A DNA stretch of 64,000 bases. Source: Rossellomorea orangium (GTDB lineage: Bacteria > Bacillota > Bacilli > Bacillales > Bacillaceae_B). Position 1 is the stretch's first letter. Every line of letters begins with the position of its first letter. The notes beneath the pieces were generated by a model. That model saw nothing but the letters and a program-made list of their open reading frames with translations. It made no database searches and had not been told where the DNA came from. The stretch covers positions 403,035 through 467,034 of the forward strand of contig NZ_JAHWGH010000017.1 in assembly GCF_019334305.1 (NCBI RefSeq), in the 5' to 3' direction. Below, piece after piece: positions 23,581 to 33,580 of the stretch. The position numbers and the translations under genes are program-made.

Positions 23581-25472
23581 TAAGCCCTTTTTTGTTTTTT
23601 TGGTGTAATCGTCAGTATCCGATCCACAACATTTTCTTTCGTCATACCGATTTCGTTCAATAATTCCTTCACGCTTCCATGCTCTATGAAGTAATCCGGG
23701 ATTCCGATACGGTCGATCACTGCCTCATGGAAGCCATGTTCCTGTGCAAACTCGAGAACGCCGCTCCCGAATCCACCTTGAAGCACAGCCTCTTCAATCG
23801 TCAGCACAGGCATTTCTTCTTCCAGGATACTCTTCAGCATGGCTTCGTCCATCGGTTTGATGAAACGCGCGTTCACCACCCGGACTGAAAGCCCTTGTTT
23901 TTCAAGATCGGCCGCCGCTTCCATGGCCATCGGTATCGTTGTCCCAAAGGTCAAGATCGCTGCATCCGTTCCGTGTTTCAATACTTCCCATGACCCAATA
24001 GGAATCGGCTTCAACTCTGAATCCATCGGCACCCCATACCCGTTTCCACGAGGGTAGCGCAGAGCGATAGGACCGTCATCATATTGAAGTGCCGTACTGA
24101 CAAGGTGTTGTCCCTCATTCTCATCCTTCGGCATCATGATCACCATATTAGGCAAATGTCTTAAAAACGCGATATCAAATACACCCTGATGCGTTTCACC
24201 ATCCGCTCCCACTAAGCCGGCACGGTCAATTCCAATGAAAACATTTAAATTCTGGCGGCAGATATCATGAACCACCTGATCATATGCTCTTTGCAAAAAG
24301 GTAGAATATATTGCTAAAAACGGCTTCATATCCTGAGTTGCAAGGCCAGCAGCAACCGTTGTAGCGTGCTGCTCGGCAATTCCTACATCAAACATCCGGT
24401 CAGGGAATTCCTCGGCAAACCCGAGCAGTTTTGAACCTACAGGCATAGCCGGGGTGATGGCAACAATCCGCTCATCCTCACGGGCAACCTTTCGAACTGT
24501 TTCACTGACAAGGCCGCTCCATGATGGAGGGGCATTCACCGGCTTGATGAGATCCCCGGTATCGATCTTATACGGACCAGTGCCGTGCCAAGTCCCCTGT
24601 TTGTCGGACTCTGCTGGATGAAACCCTTTTCCTTTTTTCGTGATCACATGTAAAAGGACGGGTCCTTTGGTTTTCTTGGCATATTGGATGTTTTCTGAAA
24701 GATCTTGATAATCATGACCATCGATTGGTCCAAGATAAGTGAATCCCAGCTCTTCAAAGAACATGCCTGATACGAATAAATACTTTAAGCTGTCTTTCAC
24801 ACGCTCGGCAGTACTCGCAAGTTTCCCCCCTACAGCAGGGATGCGCTTAAGGATATACTCCATTTCATCCTTCACCCAGTTGTATTTGCCAGCTGTGCGA
24901 AGGCGTCCGAGTACATTGTGAAGGGCCCCTACATTCGGGGCGATGGACATTTCATTGTCATTCAGAACAACAATCATATCCTTCTTCTCATGACCGATGT
25001 GATTCAGAGCCTCGAGTGCCATTCCCCCTGTCAGGGCACCGTCCCCGATCACAGGGATGATGTAGGAATCTTCTTTCTTAACGTCCCTTGCGATCGCCAT
25101 ACCCATCGCAGCAGACAGTGACGTAGAACTGTGACCTGTTTCCCATACATCATGCTCACTCTCATTACGTTTCGGAAAACCGCATAACCCTTTGTACTGG
25201 CGGAGAGTGTCAAACTGACAGGCTCTCCCTGTTAAAATCTTGTGAACGTACGATTGGTGACCAACATCCCAAAGGATTTTATCTTTCGGACTGTTAAAAT
25301 GCTTATGGAGGGCAACAGTTAATTCGACCACCCCTAAGTTTGGACCAATATGACCGCCAGTCTTGGATAGATTCTTGATTAAGAATTGGCGAATCTCCTG
25401 GCTGAGCTCTTCCAATTGTTCATTTGACATGCTTTTCAGAAAAGAAGGCTCCTTTATTGATAATAAATCCAT
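23580..25472 (-). CDS. dxs: 1-deoxy-D-xylulose-5-phosphate synthase
   Basis: A 630-residue thiamine-dependent enzyme that condenses pyruvate and glyceraldehyde-3-phosphate in the first step of the MEP isoprenoid pathway. The thiamine motif is [15 protein letters not shown] to NDNEMSI (from about residue 150). The GPIDGHD, GIAEQHA and RAGLVGADG blocks of the middle and transketolase domains are present. I chose ATG 25472 to match the MDLLSI start of B. subtilis; an upstream GTG adds three residues. Same operon as ispA, xseB and xseA, so isoprenoid and repair genes are linked. Confidence 0.97.
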   Translation of the reverse strand: MDLLSIKEPSFLKSMSNEQLEELSQEIRQFLIKNLSKTGGHIGPNLGVVELTVALHKHFNSPKDKILWDVGHQSYVHKILTGRACQFDTLRQYKGLCGFPKRNESEHDVWETGHSSTSLSAAMGMAIARDVKKEDSYIIPVIGDGALTGGMALEALNHIGHEKKDMIVVLNDNEMSIAPNVGALHNVLGRLRTAGKYNWVKDEMEYILKRIPAVGGKLASTAERVKDSLKYLFVSGMFFEELGFTYLGPIDGHDYQDLSENIQYAKKTKGPVLLHVITKKGKGFHPAESDKQGTWHGTGPYKIDTGDLIKPVNAPPSWSGLVSETVRKVAREDERIVAITPAMPVGSKLLGFAEEFPDRMFDVGIAEQHATTVAAGLATQDMKPFLAIYSTFLQRAYDQVVHDICRQNLNVFIGIDRAGLVGADGETHQGVFDIAFLRHLPNMVIMMPKDENEGQHLVSTALQYDDGPIALRYPRGNGYGVPMDSELKPIPIGSWEVLKHGTDAAILTFGTTIPMAMEAAADLEKQGLSVRVVNARFIKPMDEAMLKSILEEEMPVLTIEEAVLQGGFGSGVLEFAQEHGFHEAVIDRIGIPDYFIEHGSVKELLNEIGMTKENVVDRILTITPKKQKRA

Positions 25473-25493
25473 GGGGTCCACTCACTTTCATCA

Positions 25494-26126
25494 CTAAATA
25501 TTTTGTTTCTCACGCTTATACCCTTTTTTCTTGTTTTTATCTTTTTTGTCTTTTTTATCTTTGATTAACACGATTTTGAATCGATCTTCAAGGAATTGTA
25601 GAACTTTACCAACTCTAAATATTATATCCTTAGAATAGGTGATAGCAAACGTTTTTCCAAGTGCTTTACCTCCGACCGTCAAAGAAGCGATGATGCTTGT
25701 AAGGGTTACGCTTACGATATATTCCTTCAAGGATCCCCCTTCAAGACGGAAGGTTACAGCCAGCTGAATCAGGACAATGGCCGAGGCCGTCCCGCTTATG
25801 ATCCCTGATATATCACCGATCACATCGTTACAGAAGCTTGCAAACCGATCCGCGTTACGTACTATTTTAATTGAATATTTGGCACCGTACACCTTTTTGG
25901 CTGCCATGGCATGAAAGGGTGTTTCATCAGCCGCTGTAGCTGCGATTCCCAGCATATCAAAAAAGATCCCGATGAAGACGATGATCAACACGACGATGAG
26001 CCCTGTAAACCATGCGACACCATTCAAAACCATATTGGATGTGACTGAAAAAATAGCCGCTAACACAAATGTGATAACGGCAATGCTGACACTCCACTTT
26101 ATTGAGTTTTTCATCGTTTCATTCAT
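25494..26126 (-). CDS. oapA: OapA, membrane partner of OLE RNA
   Basis: A 210-residue integral membrane protein with about four hydrophobic segments and a very basic tail (KDKKDKKDKNKKKGYKREK). It lies between OLE RNA and dxs, the position of OapA in Bacillus halodurans. The segment FDMLGIAATAADETPFHAMAAK has the Asp/Glu-containing motif that DUF21/CNNM-type magnesium-transport membrane domains share, as I recall. OapA binds OLE RNA and places it at the membrane. No good ribosome site precedes the ATG, which lies 34 bases after the RNA. Confidence 0.85.
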   Translation of the reverse strand: MNETMKNSIKWSVSIAVITFVLAAIFSVTSNMVLNGVAWFTGLIVVLIIVFIGIFFDMLGIAATAADETPFHAMAAKKVYGAKYSIKIVRNADRFASFCNDVIGDISGIISGTASAIVLIQLAVTFRLEGGSLKEYIVSVTLTSIIASLTVGGKALGKTFAITYSKDIIFRVGKVLQFLEDRFKIVLIKDKKDKKDKNKKKGYKREKQNI

Positions 26127-26159
26127 TATCGTTTAAACACACCGTTTCTTGTGTAAATA

Positions 26160-26778
26160 GTTTGTTTTTATGTAATTGGGGGGTCATATAAAGAGTAAAA
26201 ATTGCAGCTTAGGTCCAGTAGGTTTTCCCAATCAGGTACCGGATGTTGCCATACCGGCGGTTTCCCATTAAACCCGACTTAGCCGCGTCACCACAAGCTA
26301 GACTGGATTACCACTTAGTCCGCACTATAATCCTCTTTATATGTCCGAATATGAACAGTCTAGGAGTTTTCCTCAACAGTCCTTAACGCAATCCTTAGCC
26401 TCTTTTGCAAAGAGGATTTCATATGGGCGAAAAAGCACATATCAATGGCCAACTGATGTGTACCCTGTAACCATAATCCCCTCACTCTTCACTCAAGGCA
26501 GGCTACGCTGCTAGTGAATCATCACATCGCAGGTTCATACTTTGTTCTTATTGCATATGCTCAATGCCAGCATAAGAAACAAAGCCTCCGCGGCTCGCGG
26601 GTCAACGCCCACATGCCATTGTGGATCGCCCTCAAGCCTTACTCCCAGATATGACCCAAAGCTGGGCGCCTCAAGCCAATTCCAGGAACTTCATCGATGT
26701 GCCCTTTAGTGGATTTTTAGGCCCACCTTCAGGATTGGTGGACTGACTAGAATACTGCACCACCCCAAAATTTATTCT
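26160..26778 (-). ncRNA. ole: OLE RNA (ornate large extremophilic RNA)
   Basis: About 620 bases without a credible ORF, between ispA and an OapA-like gene, with its own promoter. Size, order (ispA, RNA, oapA, dxs) and orientation match the OLE RNA of B. halodurans and other Firmicutes. It is rich in G-C hairpins, for example GGTGGACTGAC opposite GTCAGTCCACC near the start. OLE forms a membrane ribonucleoprotein with OapA and is linked to resistance to cold, alcohol and magnesium stress. Ends are estimates: start from the promoter, end from the loss of structure before oapA. Confidence 0.9.
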
Positions 26779-26784
26779 AACCGT

Positions 26785-26814
26785 ATTATAACATATGTTA
26801 AATCTTTTGCTCAA
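26785..26814 (-). promoter_or_regulatory. OLE RNA promoter
   Basis: Minus strand: -35 TTGAGC (26814-26809), 18-base spacer, -10 TATAAT (26790-26785), a near-perfect vegetative sigma-A promoter inside the operon between ispA and OLE. It can also drive oapA and dxs. Confidence 0.75.
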
Positions 26815-26826
26815 ACATAGAATGTT

Positions 26827-27717
26827 TTAATGATTCCTTGAAACAATCAATTGGGCAATTTCTGTAAGCAGACTGGAATCCACCGGCAATTCATCAATGG
26901 ACATTAACGCTTCGTCCAAATGGGATTGAAGCTTCTCCTTCGCGCCTTTCATCGTCAATAGACTCGGATAAGTACTTTTATGTTTCGATTCGTCGCTCCC
27001 CACCGGTTTACCAATCATTTCTTCTGATCCCTCAATATCAAGGATGTCATCCTGAATTTGGAAGGCGAGACCGATATGAAAAGCAAATCGTTCAAGAAGC
27101 TCAAGTTCATTATCTGACGCCCCTGAGATGATCCCACCGGCTATAACACTGAATGTAAGTAACTTCCCCGTCTTGTGAACGTGAATGTTCTCAAGCTCAT
27201 TGGCTGTAAGCTGCTTCATTTCACCTTCGATGTCGGCGACTTGCCCCCCCACCATGCCTTCGGGACCGGCACACCGTGCGAGAAGGGCTATAAGCTTCAC
27301 CTTCTTATCACTTGTTAAGGCAGGATCTTCTGCTATGAGCTGAAAGCTATATGTAAGCAGACCATCGCCGGCTAGAATCGCGGCTGCTTCCCCAAACATT
27401 TTATGATTGGTCGGCTTTCCTCTCCTTAAATCGTCATCATCCATGGAAGGAAGATCGTCATGGATAAGGGAATATGTATGAATCATTTCAAGGGCTGCCG
27501 CAGTATTCAAGCCCAGCATCGGGTCCTGATTGAAGGTTTTGATTGCAGCTAACAGAAGGATGGGGCGAATTCTTTTCCCACCTGCCTGCAGGGAATAAAC
27601 CATGGCCTCCTTTAAGACAGGGGGCATGGAAAGTCTCTCGACGTTTTCAACCATATGATTGGTAATCAATTCACCATGCTCCTGTTGAAACTCTTTCAAT
27701 GTAATGGGAGAATTCAC
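26827..27717 (-). CDS. ispA: farnesyl diphosphate synthase IspA
   Basis: 296 residues. It condenses isopentenyl and dimethylallyl/geranyl diphosphate to farnesyl diphosphate. First aspartate-rich motif DDLPSMDDDDLRRG (from about residue 93) and second QIQDDILD (about 223) are clear. The start is GTG 27717 directly after the xseB stop, with GGGGGA upstream. Precedes OLE RNA in the transcription order. Confidence 0.96.
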   Translation of the reverse strand: MNSPITLKEFQQEHGELITNHMVENVERLSMPPVLKEAMVYSLQAGGKRIRPILLLAAIKTFNQDPMLGLNTAAALEMIHTYSLIHDDLPSMDDDDLRRGKPTNHKMFGEAAAILAGDGLLTYSFQLIAEDPALTSDKKVKLIALLARCAGPEGMVGGQVADIEGEMKQLTANELENIHVHKTGKLLTFSVIAGGIISGASDNELELLERFAFHIGLAFQIQDDILDIEGSEEMIGKPVGSDESKHKSTYPSLLTMKGAKEKLQSHLDEALMSIDELPVDSSLLTEIAQLIVSRNH

Positions 27718-27719
27718 AT

Positions 27720-27953
27720 TTATTCCCCCTCATCAAGATCAAAGGATTTTTCCCCTTCATCTGTCATCATTTTCGTTAATTGATTTTCTGCTTTTTGCAG
27801 CGTATCATGGCAGTATTTCGAAAGGTCCATCCCTTTTTGATAAAATTCCATTGCCTTTTCTAAAGGAACTTCTCCTTCTTCCAATTTCTCCACGATCTCT
27901 TCCAACTGATCCATTGCTGTTTCAAATGATAGCTCTTCTTTAGACTTTGCCAT
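27720..27953 (-). CDS. xseB: exonuclease VII small subunit
   Basis: 77 residues, helical: FETAMDQLEEIVEKLEEGEVPLEKAM, then YQKGMDLSKYC. Together with XseA it forms exonuclease VII, which degrades single-stranded DNA. The start is ATG 27953 behind GTGAGG; it overlaps the end of xseA by 14 bases, indicating coupling. Confidence 0.93.
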   Translation of the reverse strand: MAKSKEELSFETAMDQLEEIVEKLEEGEVPLEKAMEFYQKGMDLSKYCHDTLQKAENQLTKMMTDEGEKSFDLDEGE

Positions 27954-29307
27954 TTTCCTCACGCTCCTCAACAGTTTCCACTTCGCAATGTATTTTCCCA
28001 TCTCTGACATTGATCTCCAAGCGGTCGCCTGTTTTGATTTGTCGAGATGATTTAATCAATGTACCTTCATCCCCGTAAACCAAACTATATCCTCTGTCCA
28101 TGATCTTCAATGGACTTAGGGCATGCAGGGTAGAAAGAGCTGAACTGAAACGATGATTCTTTTCCTTCAACACTTGTTTAAATTGCTTCTCCAATCGTGT
28201 TTGCATAAACATGATCCGTTCATTCTGTATCTTGATGAGTTGTGATGGATGAACTCGCTGCAGCCTGGAATGAAGGGCGCTTAATTGATCCCTGTTCTGT
28301 TTCACATGGAGACTGATATTCCTTTGAAGCTGATCCGTCAGCCTGTCGACGGTCTCAACCTTTTGCTGATAGAGGTTACGGGGATTTCTTAAAGCGTAAG
28401 ACTTCATCAATCCATTCAGTCGGCTTCTTTCACTTTGAAGCTTGGTTTTGAAGGACTTAATCAGGCGCAATTTACGGTTCATAATTCTTTCCAATAAGTC
28501 ATCAATATGGGGTACCGCAAGTTCACCGGCAGCCGTCGGGGTTGGAGCCCGAAGATCTGCTACAAAGTCTGCGATTGTAAAATCCGTTTCATGTCCGACA
28601 GCTGAAATGACGGGAACATCGGACTCCACGATGGCTTTTGCCACAATTTCTTCGTTAAATGCCCACAATTCTTCTATTGACCCTCCGCCACGACCGATGA
28701 TCATCACATCAATATCCCCTACACTGTTCACCATATTCATCGCCCCGGCAATCGAGGCTGCAGCCTGATCACCTTGGACCAAAGCAGGAAATACGAGGAT
28801 TTCACCAATCGGAAAACGCCGTTTGATCGTTGTGATGATATCCCGTATCGCAGCACCAGTCGGAGAGGTGACCACAGCAATCCGTTTAGGGAATTTGGGG
28901 ATCATCCGTTTGCGGCTTTGATCAAAGTAGCCGGCTTTCTCGAGCTTCTCCTTCAACTGTTCATAGGCTAAATAGAGTTCACCTATGCCATCAGGCTGCA
29001 TTTCTTTCACGTAGATCTGATATTGCCCACCTGATTCATATACAGAGATATCCCCGCGTATCAATACATTCATCCCATTTTCCGGCCTGAATTTAAGGGA
29101 ATGATTGTTGCTTGAAAACATCACTGACAGGATACGGGCTTTTTCATCCTTCAAGGTGAAATACATATGACCGCTTGAATGCCTTTTGAAGTTGGATATT
29201 TCCCCCCGTACAAACAGGTTGGAGAGGTGGGGATCTTTATCAAATTTTCTTTTTATGTATTTTGTCAGAGCTTGTACCGTTAAATATCGAGATTGATCAA
29301 GTTCCAT
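27940..29307 (-). CDS. xseA: exonuclease VII large subunit
   Basis: 455 residues: an N-terminal OB fold (LTVQALTKYIKRKFDKDPHL), a catalytic domain with VVTSPTGAAIRDI, GRGGGSIEELWAFNEE and SAVGHETDFTIADFVADLRA, and a C-terminal coiled segment. The start at ATG 29307 has AAAGGAG 9 bases upstream; the longer ORF adds 9 residues without support. Confidence 0.95.
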   Translation of the reverse strand: MELDQSRYLTVQALTKYIKRKFDKDPHLSNLFVRGEISNFKRHSSGHMYFTLKDEKARILSVMFSSNNHSLKFRPENGMNVLIRGDISVYESGGQYQIYVKEMQPDGIGELYLAYEQLKEKLEKAGYFDQSRKRMIPKFPKRIAVVTSPTGAAIRDIITTIKRRFPIGEILVFPALVQGDQAAASIAGAMNMVNSVGDIDVMIIGRGGGSIEELWAFNEEIVAKAIVESDVPVISAVGHETDFTIADFVADLRAPTPTAAGELAVPHIDDLLERIMNRKLRLIKSFKTKLQSERSRLNGLMKSYALRNPRNLYQQKVETVDRLTDQLQRNISLHVKQNRDQLSALHSRLQRVHPSQLIKIQNERIMFMQTRLEKQFKQVLKEKNHRFSSALSTLHALSPLKIMDRGYSLVYGDEGTLIKSSRQIKTGDRLEINVRDGKIHCEVETVEEREENGKV

Positions 29308-29359
29308 GCTCAATGACTCCTTTGTTCCGTTCATGATCTGGTGGATTTTTTATGCAGGA

Positions 29360-29400
29360 AAACGGAAAGGGACCAGCAATTTGCCTGTCCCTTTCCTTTT
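29360..29400 (-). terminator. folD terminator
   Basis: GGAAAGGGAC / GTCCCTTTCC stem of 10 bases, then GTTTTCC on the minus strand, between folD and xseA. Termination is probably partial, since xseA follows at close distance. Confidence 0.6.
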
Positions 29401-29423
29401 CGTTAATTCCAGTGTACTATTTT

Positions 29424-30290
29424 TTAACCATTTTGGCGATTCTGAATGGCCCATTCGGCAGATTTCACAGTGTTATATAGAAGCATTGTGATCGTCATTG
29501 GGCCGACACCACCTGGTACCGGTGTAATTTTACCGGCCTTTTCCTTCACCTCTGCAAAATTCACGTCCCCACATAGCTTGCCTTCTTCATCACGATTCAT
29601 TCCCACATCAATGACAACGACCCCAGGTTTAATATCCTCTGCACCGATCAAGTTCGCTTTCCCCACCGCTGATACGATGATATCAGCCTGTTTGGTGTAG
29701 GAAGACATATCTTTGGTCCTTGAATGGCAATACGTGACTGTCGCATTTCGGTTCAGGAATAAATGACCGGCCGGTTTCCCAACGATGTTACTTCTCCCTA
29801 ATATGACAACGTGTTTTCCATCAACGGGGATGTTTTCATATTCAAGCATTTTCATGATTCCCAATGGCGTGCACGAATAAAACGTATCTTGGTTCGTTAC
29901 CATTTTGCCAATCGAAACCGGATGGAATCCATCAACATCCTTCGATGGGGAAATGGTTTCGATCACCGTAATCGGATTAATGTGTTCCGGGAGGGGAAGT
30001 TGCACGAGAATCCCGTGGATATGGTCCTGTTCGTTTAACTCCCCAATTTTTGTTAGGAGCTCTTCCTCTGTTAGGCTGGATTCATATTGATAAAGCTCTG
30101 AATGAATCCCAAGGTTGCTGCATGCCTTCCTTTTCATTCTCACATATGAATGGGAGGCATGGTTATCCCCAACCAATACAACAGCCAAACCCGGAGTGAC
30201 ATCTTGTTGTTTCAGCTGTGTAATCTGATCCTTTAATTGTTCCCGGTAATGATCTGCAATGAGTTTACCATCAATTATGGAAGCTGACAT
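29424..30290 (-). CDS. folD: bifunctional methylene-THF dehydrogenase/cyclohydrolase FolD
   Basis: 288 residues. It converts 5,10-methylene-THF to 10-formyl-THF in one-carbon metabolism. The substrate site has SYVRMKRKAC (Tyr and catalytic Lys), NAD(P) binding is at VILGRSNIVGKP, and PVPGGVGPMTITML closes the protein. Homologous position to B. subtilis folD between nusB and xseA. Confidence 0.96.
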   Translation of the reverse strand: MSASIIDGKLIADHYREQLKDQITQLKQQDVTPGLAVVLVGDNHASHSYVRMKRKACSNLGIHSELYQYESSLTEEELLTKIGELNEQDHIHGILVQLPLPEHINPITVIETISPSKDVDGFHPVSIGKMVTNQDTFYSCTPLGIMKMLEYENIPVDGKHVVILGRSNIVGKPAGHLFLNRNATVTYCHSRTKDMSSYTKQADIIVSAVGKANLIGAEDIKPGVVVIDVGMNRDEEGKLCGDVNFAEVKEKAGKITPVPGGVGPMTITMLLYNTVKSAEWAIQNRQNG

Positions 30291-30310
30291 TCAATCGTCC
30301 CCTGACATTG

Positions 30311-30697
30311 TTAGGATTGACTTACCTTTGAAAGAACACCATTGATAAATTTACTGGACTGATCATCCCCAAAGATCTTTGCAATTTCGACCGCTTCATT
30401 AATGACGACTTTATTCGGTACATCTTCTACAAACAGGAGCTCGTATACACCTAAACGTAAAATATTCCGATCGACTTTCGCAAGTCGGTCAAAAGACCAT
30501 TTCTCCAGGTTTTCACGAATAAGACCATCGATTCGCTCCTGATTTTCAATGAATCCCAGTACGATCTGTTGAAGATAGGCATCCATCTTCTCTTCTTCCT
30601 CCAACACATTCGTTAACGCAACCTCTGGCTCAATCCCACTCATATCTATTTGAAATAACGCCTGTAAAGCCTTTTCACGGGCAACTCTTCTTTTCAT
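30311..30697 (-). CDS. nusB: transcription antitermination factor NusB
   Basis: 128 residues, all-helical: RRVAREKALQALFQIDMSG at the N-terminus and a C-terminal helix LRLGVYELLFVEDVPNKVVINEAVEIAK. It binds boxA of rRNA leaders with S10. Upstream lie two repeat elements instead of the usual short spacing to yqhY. Confidence 0.95.
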   Translation of the reverse strand: MKRRVAREKALQALFQIDMSGIEPEVALTNVLEEEEKMDAYLQQIVLGFIENQERIDGLIRENLEKWSFDRLAKVDRNILRLGVYELLFVEDVPNKVVINEAVEIAKIFGDDQSSKFINGVLSKVSQS

Positions 30698-30798
30698 CTT
30701 ATATTTACTCCTTTTACTCCATCAATTTTCATACCTTTGATAATAGCACAAACTAAGGGCAATACGCACGCGTATGTAAAAAAATCAATATTCTGAAA

Positions 30799-30921
30799 GA
30801 AAAGCGGAGCCGACTGGGCTGGCCCGACATGCATAAGATGAATGGGCCTTGAAGGCGTCCTTTGCCTTCATGGACCATTTAGCTTATGACCTCGAGGGAC
30901 AAGGAGGCGGAGCTCGACAAT
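30799..30921. repeat. dispersed hairpin repeat, copy 2
   Basis: Copy of the family at 22468, with more changes (CCCGACATGCATAAG). It ends in GGAGCTCGACAATG and is followed at once by copy 3. Confidence 0.7.
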
Positions 30922-30922
30922 G

Positions 30923-31058
30923 AAAGGTGTAGGCGCTTTGCCAGAGGCGACAAGCATAAGATGAGGTACCCACAAAGGCGCACTTTGCCTTTTTGGGTAC
31001 CTTAGCTTATGACCTCGAGCCTCTAAGCCCCGGAGCTCGACAATGAAAAGCGTAGGCA
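30923..31058. repeat. dispersed hairpin repeat, copy 3
   Basis: Contains CATAAG ... GGTACCC ... AAAGGC and the inverse GCCTTT ... GGGTACC ... CTTATG, a long near-perfect hairpin. Directly adjoins copy 2. Confidence 0.7.
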
Positions 31059-31079
31059 TAATCGCGCACCCACATAAGA

Positions 31080-31220
31080 AAAATCCAGCCAAAATTCAAA
31101 TAAATCCAGCCGTTTCGTAAAAAATTCCAGCCGAAACTTTTAATAATTCAGCCGTTCCAGATAATAATCCGGCCAATTTTCACAATAATCCAGCCATTTT
31201 ACAATGATATCCAATTATCC
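31080..31220. repeat. 21-bp tandem repeat, about seven units
   Basis: The core CCAGCC (with variants CAGCC and CCGGCC) recurs at 31085, 31106, 31127, 31148, 31169 and 31190, exactly 21 bases apart, with a weak seventh at 31211. The units read roughly AATAATCCAGCCATTTT. Non-coding; lies between repeat copy 3 and the yqhY terminator. Confidence 0.8.
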
Positions 31221-31239
31221 GATCACAAAACCTCAGCAC

Positions 31240-31270
31240 AAAAAAAGAACGGTCCCCCTAAAGGACCGTC
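31240..31270 (-). terminator. yqhY terminator
   Basis: ACGGTCC, loop, GGACCGT then TCTTTTTTT on the minus strand, directly after yqhY. Confidence 0.8.
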
Positions 31271-31277
31271 CTCCCTA

Positions 31278-31688
31278 TTACATTTCGTCTTCAATTTCAG
31301 CTTCATACTTTTGATTTTCAAATTGTACGCCTACGATATGAACATTTACTTCTTCTGCTTCGAGAGCTGTCATATTTAGCAGGGCTTGACGGATGTTGTC
31401 CTGGATTTTCTGGGCAACTGTCGGGATTGCTACACCAAATTTCATGATGCAATAGACATCTACGACGATTCCTTCTTCGGAAAGCTCAACCTTGACACCT
31501 TTACCGTGGTTTTTCTTACCAAGACGCTCTACGACACCTGTCGCGAAGTTCCCGCGCATCTGAGATACTCCTTCAACCTCTGACGCTGCGATACCTGCGA
31601 TCACTTCAATCACTTCAGGTGCGATTTCAATCTTCCCGAGACCGTCTTTTCCGTGAGACATTTGTAAAAGGTTTTGATTTTCAGCCAT
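31278..31688 (-). CDS. yqhY: Asp23-family protein YqhY
   Basis: 136 residues of the Asp23/Gls24 family: EVIEVIAGIAASEVEGVSQM, then the KGVKVELSEEGIVVDVYC core. In B. subtilis YqhY is linked to control of acetyl-CoA carboxylase activity, and here it also adjoins accC. Start ATG 31688 after AGGAGGTG; a longer ORF adds 3 residues. Own terminator. Confidence 0.93.
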   Translation of the reverse strand: MAENQNLLQMSHGKDGLGKIEIAPEVIEVIAGIAASEVEGVSQMRGNFATGVVERLGKKNHGKGVKVELSEEGIVVDVYCIMKFGVAIPTVAQKIQDNIRQALLNMTALEAEEVNVHIVGVQFENQKYEAEIEDEM

Positions 31689-31711
31689 GTAAGGCACCTC
31701 CTGAATTCACA

Positions 31712-33064
31712 CTAGGATTTCATTACTTCGTATTTCTCTAAAAACTTCGTATTAAATTCTCCGCCAACAAAGGTTTCATGATCTAATAATTTAAGGTGGA
31801 ACGGAATGGTTGTGTGTATTCCTTCAACCACAAATTCACTCAGGGCACGTTTCATCCTTGAGAGGGCTTCTTCACGAGTCGCACCATAGGTAATGACTTT
31901 GGCAATCATGCTATCGTAATATGGAGGGATCATATAACCAGGATATGCTGCGGAATCGACTCTTACGCCAATTCCACCTGGTGGAAGATACATTTCAATC
32001 CGTCCCGCTGAAGGCATGAAATTCTTCTCCGGATTCTCTGCATTAATACGACATTCAATGGCCCAGCCAGTGAACGTTACTTCCTCTTGTGTAAGTGAAA
32101 GTTTTTCTCCTGACGCCACCAAAATCTGTTCTTTAATCAAATCGACCCCGGTAACCTGTTCGGTTACTGGATGCTCCACCTGGATACGGGTATTCATTTC
32201 CATAAAGTAGAAGCTTTGGTTAACGTAATCATATATAAATTCTACCGTGCCTGCACCTGTATAATCAACCGCTTTGGCTGCTTTTACGGCTGCTTCCCCC
32301 ATTTTAACACGGATTTCCTCAGTTAAAGCAGGTGACGGTGTTTCTTCGATCAGCTTTTGAAGGCGGCGCTGAATGGTGCAGTCACGCTCCCCAAGATGGA
32401 TCACATTTCCGAAATTATCTGCCAGGACCTGAATTTCCACGTGTCTGAAGTCCTCAATAAATTTCTCGATATAGACACCCGGGTTTCCGAATGCAGTCAT
32501 GGCTTCCTGTTGGGTAATCGTCACCCCTTTAACAAGCTCTTCCTGACTTTTTGCAACACGGATCCCTTTTCCTCCACCACCGGCAGTGGCTTTGATGATA
32601 ACCGGATATCCCATTGATTCCGCAAGTTTAACCGCATCTTCTGCGTCCTTAACGATCCCTTTTGAACCGGGTACGATCGGAACGCCTGCTTCCCTCATCG
32701 TTTCACGGGCAACATCTTTTGTCCCCATCTTCGAGATCGCTTCGGGTGATGGTCCGATGAAGATGATATTGCAATCGCGGCACAGGTCGGCAAAATCAGA
32801 GTTCTCCGCTAAAAATCCATAACCCGGGTGGATCGCATCACAATCCGTCAATTTTGCCACGCTAATGATATTGGTGAAATTAAGGTAACTGTCTTTCGAT
32901 GCAGTGGGTCCTATACAGTACGCTTCGTCCGCTAATTGGACATGAAGCGCTTCTTTATCGGCTTCAGAATAAACGGCTACACTTTCGATGCCTAAATCAC
33001 GGCATGCACGAATGATTCGTACAGCAATTTCTCCTCTATTGGCGATTAATACCTTTTTTATCAT
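31712..33064 (-). CDS. accC: biotin carboxylase subunit of acetyl-CoA carboxylase
   Basis: 450 residues, ATP-grasp enzyme: ATP loop GGGGKGIRV near residue 163, [12 protein letters not shown], and the catalytic [14 protein letters not shown] near 286. It carboxylates the biotin on AccB in the first step of fatty acid synthesis. Fifteen bases separate it from accB. Confidence 0.97.
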   Translation of the reverse strand: MIKKVLIANRGEIAVRIIRACRDLGIESVAVYSEADKEALHVQLADEAYCIGPTASKDSYLNFTNIISVAKLTDCDAIHPGYGFLAENSDFADLCRDCNIIFIGPSPEAISKMGTKDVARETMREAGVPIVPGSKGIVKDAEDAVKLAESMGYPVIIKATAGGGGKGIRVAKSQEELVKGVTITQQEAMTAFGNPGVYIEKFIEDFRHVEIQVLADNFGNVIHLGERDCTIQRRLQKLIEETPSPALTEEIRVKMGEAAVKAAKAVDYTGAGTVEFIYDYVNQSFYFMEMNTRIQVEHPVTEQVTGVDLIKEQILVASGEKLSLTQEEVTFTGWAIECRINAENPEKNFMPSAGRIEMYLPPGGIGVRVDSAAYPGYMIPPYYDSMIAKVITYGATREEALSRMKRALSEFVVEGIHTTIPFHLKLLDHETFVGGEFNTKFLEKYEVMKS

Positions 33065-33079
33065 ATCTGTTTTCGCTCC

Positions 33080-33580
33080 TTATTCAGGTTTAACCAAGAA
33101 TAATGGCTGTCCATATTCAACTAATTGACCGTCTTTTACTAAGATTTCTACGATTTCACCTTTCGCTTCGGCTTCGATCTCATTAAATAATTTCATGGCT
33201 TCTACGATACACACGACAGAGCTTTCATCTACCTTATCTCCGACTTTCACATATGGTCCTGCTTCAGGTGAAGAAGATTGATAGAAGGTACCAACCATCG
33301 GGGAAGTGATTTTATGTAAGTTTTCATCCTCAACATTTGCTTGTGGAGCTTCTTTTACTGGCTGTGCAGGAGCTGGTGCTTCCTGTACAGGCGCTTGTTG
33401 GACTGCCTGTGCAGCAGGCTTCACTTCTTCTACCGCTTGTACCACTTGTGGCTGGGCAGATACCGTTACTCCATTATTTTTCTTTAAATTGATCTTTGAT
33501 CCATCATGCTCGTATGTAAACTCTTCAACACTAGACTGATCTACGAGTTTGATTATTTCGCGAATTTCTTGAATTTTCAA
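33080..33580 (-). CDS. accB: biotin carboxyl carrier protein of acetyl-CoA carboxylase
   Basis: 166 residues. A Pro/Ala/Gln-rich linker (about residues 40-85) precedes the biotinyl domain with the biotinylated Lys in EAMKLFNE. The start is taken as TTG 33580 (LKIQEIREI), spaced 9 bases from GAGGGGTG and matching B. subtilis; GTG 33592 would add four residues but is too near that site. Confidence 0.95.
   Translation of the reverse strand: MKIQEIREIIKLVDQSSVEEFTYEHDGSKINLKKNNGVTVSAQPQVVQAVEEVKPAAQAVQQAPVQEAPAPAQPVKEAPQANVEDENLHKITSPMVGTFYQSSSPEAGPYVKVGDKVDESSVVCIVEAMKLFNEIEAEAKGEIVEILVKDGQLVEYGQPLFLVKPE

Noticed and set aside
30868..31092. 74-aa ORF in the nusB-yqhY gap
   Set aside because: Encoded by repeat DNA and the start of the 21-bp array.
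31080..31220. CRISPR array
   Set aside because: The 21-base period has no conserved repeat plus unique spacers of usual size, only a 6-base core, and no cas genes are near.
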